From an uncultured Roseburia sp. (GTDB lineage Bacteria; Bacillota; Clostridia; Lachnospirales; Lachnospiraceae), in the NCBI GenBank assembly GCA_947649645.1, contig CANSSP010000013.1, positions 1-64,000 on the forward strand: a DNA stretch of 64,000 nucleotides, in the 5' to 3' direction. Under the pieces are notes generated by a model. The model was not told where the DNA came from, ran no database searches, and saw only the letters and a program-made list of their open reading frames with translations. The translations under genes were made by a program, and so were the position numbers. Positions within the stretch are counted from its first letter, which is position 1, and every line of letters starts with the position of its first letter. Positions 61,245-64,000 of the stretch are shown piece by piece.

Positions 61245-63914
61245 ATGAATTACGGAAAACATAATACCAGAAAGCGCGCGCATGAACTGACATCAAAACG
61301 TATTGTAATCTGCAAGAAGTTCAGCGTCATCTTCTGGAAAGCGCTGCTGGTCTGCTTTTTCGCTGTTTTTGTCGTAGGTGGCTGCAGCGGTATCGGCGTA
61401 ATCGCCGGCGTCATTGATTCTGCCCCGACCATCAAAGATATCGATGCCACTCCGACCGGATATCTGACGACAGTCCTGAATACAAAAGGAAATGAAATCG
61501 CGACCCTTGTCGCATCCGGTTCAAACAGAAAATATGTCACGATCGACGAGATTCCCAAAGATCTCCAGCATGCCTTTGTCGCCATAGAAGACGAGCGCTT
61601 TTATGAGCACAACGGCATTGATCTCAAAGGTATCATCCGCGCCGGCGTTAATGGCATCGCCTCCGGCTTCAAATTCCGCGAAGGCGCCAGCACGATCACA
61701 CAACAGCTGTTAAAAAATACTGTCTTTACCGGCTGGACAAATGAGACCTCAATGGCGGACAAGTTCGAGCGGAAATTCCAGGAACAATATCTGGCCCTGC
61801 AGCTTGAAAAGGTTGTGACAAAAGAGTGGATCCTGGAAAACTACCTCAACGCGATCAACCTCGGCCAGAATACACTCGGCGTCGGAGTGGCTTCCGAGCG
61901 TTATTTCGGCAAAGACGTCTCAAAGCTGACGCTTTCGGAGTGTGCCGTCCTGGCTGCGACCACGCAGAGCCCCACCCGGCTCAACCCGATTTCACACCCG
62001 GAAAACAACGCGGAGCGGCGGGAAAAGGTTCTGAACAACATGCTCAGACATGAGTATATTACCCAGGCGGAGTACGACGAAGCGATGGCTGACAATGTCT
62101 ATGACCGCATCCAGCTTGTCAATATTTCAAGTGATGAGAGCAATGTCAACTCTTACTTTGTGGACGAGCTGACCGATCAGGTCATCGCCGATCTGATCGA
62201 GCAGAAAGGCTACACCGAAACACAGGCGTTCAAAGCGCTCTATCAGGGCGGACTTACCATCGAATCCACACAGGATCCCGATATACAGGCCATCTGCGAC
62301 AGTGAAATCAATAACCTGGACAATTACCCGTCCACTCCGAAGATTTCATTTTCCTACCGTGTGACCATCCAGCACACGGACGGCTCCGTCTCCAACTACA
62401 GCGAACAGACCATGTTATCGTATTATCAGTCTGCAAACAACAATTATAACATCAATTTCGCTTCGGAGGAAGACGCGGCGGCAGCCATTGAGGAATATAA
62501 ACAGGAAATCATGGAACCGGGCGATACGATTCTGGAGGGAAGCGAGACCGTCACCTATACGATACAGCCACAGGCTGCCCTGACCGTGATGGATCAGTCA
62601 ACCGGTGAGGTAAAGGCACTTGTCGGCGGACGCGGCAGCAAAACCGCAAACAAAACGCTCAACCGTGCCACCGATTCTCCCAGGCAGCCCGGTTCCACAT
62701 TTAAAATTATCGCAGCCTACTCGGCCGCCCTGGATTCGGGAGGCATCACGCTTGCCGACGTACAGGATGACGCGCCCTACAATTATGGCACCGGCAGCAA
62801 AGGCGCCGTCAACAATTATGACAACCGCTACCGCGGCTTTACGACAATGCGGGAAGGCATCACCTACTCGATCAATATTGTAACGGTAAAAACCCTGGCA
62901 GGTATCGGTCCTTCTCTCGGATACGACTATATCCGCAATTTCGGCATTACCACCGTAGGTCTTGACGAGAGCGGAAACGAAACGCTTGCATTGGGCGGCC
63001 TGACGAGAGGTGTCACAAACCTGGAACTGACGGCGGCTTATGCAGCCATCGCAAATAAAGGCACCTATATAAAACCAAAGTTTTATACCAGAATCCTCGA
63101 CCATGACGGAAATGTCCTTATCGACAATACCGTCTCCGAGACACACACCGTCTTAAAGGAAACTACCGCATGGCTTCTGACTGACGCCATGCAGGACGTC
63201 ATGACACGCGGAACCGGCACGGCGGCATATTTCGGGAGCGGCATGCCGCAGGCGGGAAAAACCGGTACCACAACCAAAAACCGTGACTGCCTGTTTGCCG
63301 GTTATACCCCCTATTACACCTGCGTGGTCTGGGGCGGCTACGACGACAATGCGCCGCAGAACGGCGGACAGACCGGTTATCCAAAAGTACTCTGGAAAGC
63401 TGTTATGAGCCAGATTCACGAAGGCCTTCCCGCAGTGGAATTTACAAAACCGGACGGCATTGTGAGCGCCGCCGTCTGCAAAGAATCCGGCAAACTGGCA
63501 ATCGACGGCGTCTGCAGCGGAGATCCGCGCGGAAGTGCCGTCATCACCGAATATTTTGCGGAGGGTACGGTTCCAACGGAATATTGTGATCACCACATGC
63601 TTGCAAACCGTTGTGCCGAATCCGGACAGCTCGTCGGAAGTTTCTGCCCGCAGACTTCCTATCAGTCCGGCATCTTTATTATCGGAGGCACTCCGGGCAC
63701 GGAAGATGGTCCGTATCTGATGACAGACACCAACACCTGCACGCTGCACACTGCAGAAAATACTTTCTATCAGGATCCTTTTGTATCGGCTCCCGGCGTT
63801 GACACATCCGGGATGCAGACGCCTCCGCCGGTAGTAACGCCGTCCGGAGAAGGCACGCCTCAGGAGACGCCTTCAGACGAAGCCATTCCCGATCCCGGAA
63901 TCGGCGGTACCTAA
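61245..63914 (+). CDS. Class A penicillin-binding protein (PBP1a-type transglycosylase/transpeptidase)
   Basis: Bifunctional peptidoglycan synthase. The 889-residue protein has a short cytoplasmic part, one membrane anchor (about 34-57), a GT51 glycosyltransferase domain with catalytic Glu in AIEDERFYEHNGID and GASTITQQLLKNTVF, a linker, and a transpeptidase domain with SxxK in PGSTFKIIAAY, SxN in TYSINIVTVKT, and KTGTTTKNRD. A C-terminal region has Cys pairs and a Pro/Thr/Glu tail (TPSGEGTPQETPSDEAIPD). ATG 61245 (MNYGKHNTRKRAH) lies 12 bases after AAAGGA; ATG 61233 is directly at that site and less likely. Length and layout are as in Clostridium PBP1. It is divergent from the LytTR gene. 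Confidence 0.94.
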   Translation: MNYGKHNTRKRAHELTSKRIVICKKFSVIFWKALLVCFFAVFVVGGCSGIGVIAGVIDSAPTIKDIDATPTGYLTTVLNTKGNEIATLVASGSNRKYVTIDEIPKDLQHAFVAIEDERFYEHNGIDLKGIIRAGVNGIASGFKFREGASTITQQLLKNTVFTGWTNETSMADKFERKFQEQYLALQLEKVVTKEWILENYLNAINLGQNTLGVGVASERYFGKDVSKLTLSECAVLAATTQSPTRLNPISHPENNAERREKVLNNMLRHEYITQAEYDEAMADNVYDRIQLVNISSDESNVNSYFVDELTDQVIADLIEQKGYTETQAFKALYQGGLTIESTQDPDIQAICDSEINNLDNYPSTPKISFSYRVTIQHTDGSVSNYSEQTMLSYYQSANNNYNINFASEEDAAAAIEEYKQEIMEPGDTILEGSETVTYTIQPQAALTVMDQSTGEVKALVGGRGSKTANKTLNRATDSPRQPGSTFKIIAAYSAALDSGGITLADVQDDAPYNYGTGSKGAVNNYDNRYRGFTTMREGITYSINIVTVKTLAGIGPSLGYDYIRNFGITTVGLDESGNETLALGGLTRGVTNLELTAAYAAIANKGTYIKPKFYTRILDHDGNVLIDNTVSETHTVLKETTAWLLTDAMQDVMTRGTGTAAYFGSGMPQAGKTGTTTKNRDCLFAGYTPYYTCVVWGGYDDNAPQNGGQTGYPKVLWKAVMSQIHEGLPAVEFTKPDGIVSAAVCKESGKLAIDGVCSGDPRGSAVITEYFAEGTVPTEYCDHHMLANRCAESGQLVGSFCPQTSYQSGIFIIGGTPGTEDGPYLMTDTNTCTLHTAENTFYQDPFVSAPGVDTSGMQTPPPVVTPSGEGTPQETPSDEAIPDPGIGGT

Positions 63915-63992
63915 AGGCTTCCGGCAGAGTTCCACGGCAGAGGACCGGCTCCTGATTATAAATAATGATCATTTTTACAGCAGCAAAAAATC

Positions 63993-63997
63993 GGAGG
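63993..63997 (+). promoter_or_regulatory. Ribosome binding site of a gene beyond the window edge
   Basis: The last bases read TCGGAGGACG, with GGAGG at 63993-63997. A start codon would fall just past the end. The gap 63915-64000 shows no terminator, so this gene may be co-transcribed with the penicillin-binding protein gene. Confidence 0.4.
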
Positions 63998-64000
63998 ACG

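Noticed and set aside
1-64000. Mobile elements, prophage genes, CRISPR arrays, replication origin
   Set aside because: No transposase, integrase, recombinase, phage structural gene, repeat-spacer array or dnaA-box cluster was recognised in any frame.

Overview
The window looks like chromosome from a spore-forming, anaerobic member of the Firmicutes, most likely Lachnospiraceae (Clostridia). Evidence: sporulation genes (spoIIE, yabP, yabQ, a CotS-type kinase-like gene), a butyryl-CoA:acetate CoA-transferase type gene, a cytoplasmic [FeFe]-hydrogenase-like sensor, an LTA-synthase-type sulfatase, sigma-A promoters with strong GGAGG ribosome binding sites, and FMN and SAM-I riboswitches. No phage, transposase, CRISPR array or rRNA is visible. 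The species cannot be named from the sequence alone.

Layout. 1-6 kb (minus strand): a partial tRNA-Ser, then a tight operon read from 6 kb towards 0: YcxB-like protein, tsaE, tsaB, rimI, a small Cys-rich protein, rnz, an anchored protein, tsaD and ispD. It mixes tRNA t6A modification, tRNA 3' processing and isoprenoid synthesis. 6-10 kb: FMN riboswitch and ribU, a VanZ-like protein, and a hydrogenase-like chemoreceptor fusion. 10-18.5 kb: carB and carA, tRNA-Tyr, a GH13 amylase-family enzyme, and a chemoreceptor. 18.8-31.8 kb: the conserved clostridial block hup-rqcP-yabP-yabQ-divIC ... spoIIE-tilS-hpt-ftsH. Between divIC and spoIIE it carries a five-gene insert: VCBS-like protein, response regulator, histidine kinase, anchored protein and polysaccharide deacetylase. 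32-42 kb: phosphoglucomutase, a PEGA-like lipoprotein, cotS-like, cca, proS, an RluA-type pseudouridine synthase and an OmpR/HisKA two-component pair. 42-46 kb (plus strand): SAM riboswitch and metK, then the CoA-transferase followed one base later by an unusual CsoR-family fusion. 46-64 kb is mostly cell-surface: diguanylate cyclase, LTA-synthase-like protein with an extra C-terminal domain, two small membrane proteins, a Cache chemoreceptor, two tandem large secreted proteins with near-identical 3' ends, an AgrC/LytTR-type two-component pair, and a class A penicillin-binding protein.

The most distinctive observations are these. (a) Four 7-bp direct repeats at exact 11-bp steps overlap the -35 box of the polysaccharide deacetylase, next to an OmpR-family regulator. 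(b) The spoIIE promoter has a 21-bp spacer and Spo0A-box-like sites. (c) A CsoR-family domain is fused to a long unrecognised helical domain and has the Cu-site His replaced by Tyr. (d) The hydrogenase-like chemoreceptor lacks the proton-transfer Cys. (e) The tandem surface genes share a 700-bp identical 3' segment and sit behind a leader with a long inverted repeat and a small overlapping upstream ORF. (f) An AgrC/AgrA-like pair has no agrBD but has 30-bp-spaced direct repeats in its intergenic region. All functional names rest on motifs read by eye; no database search was run.
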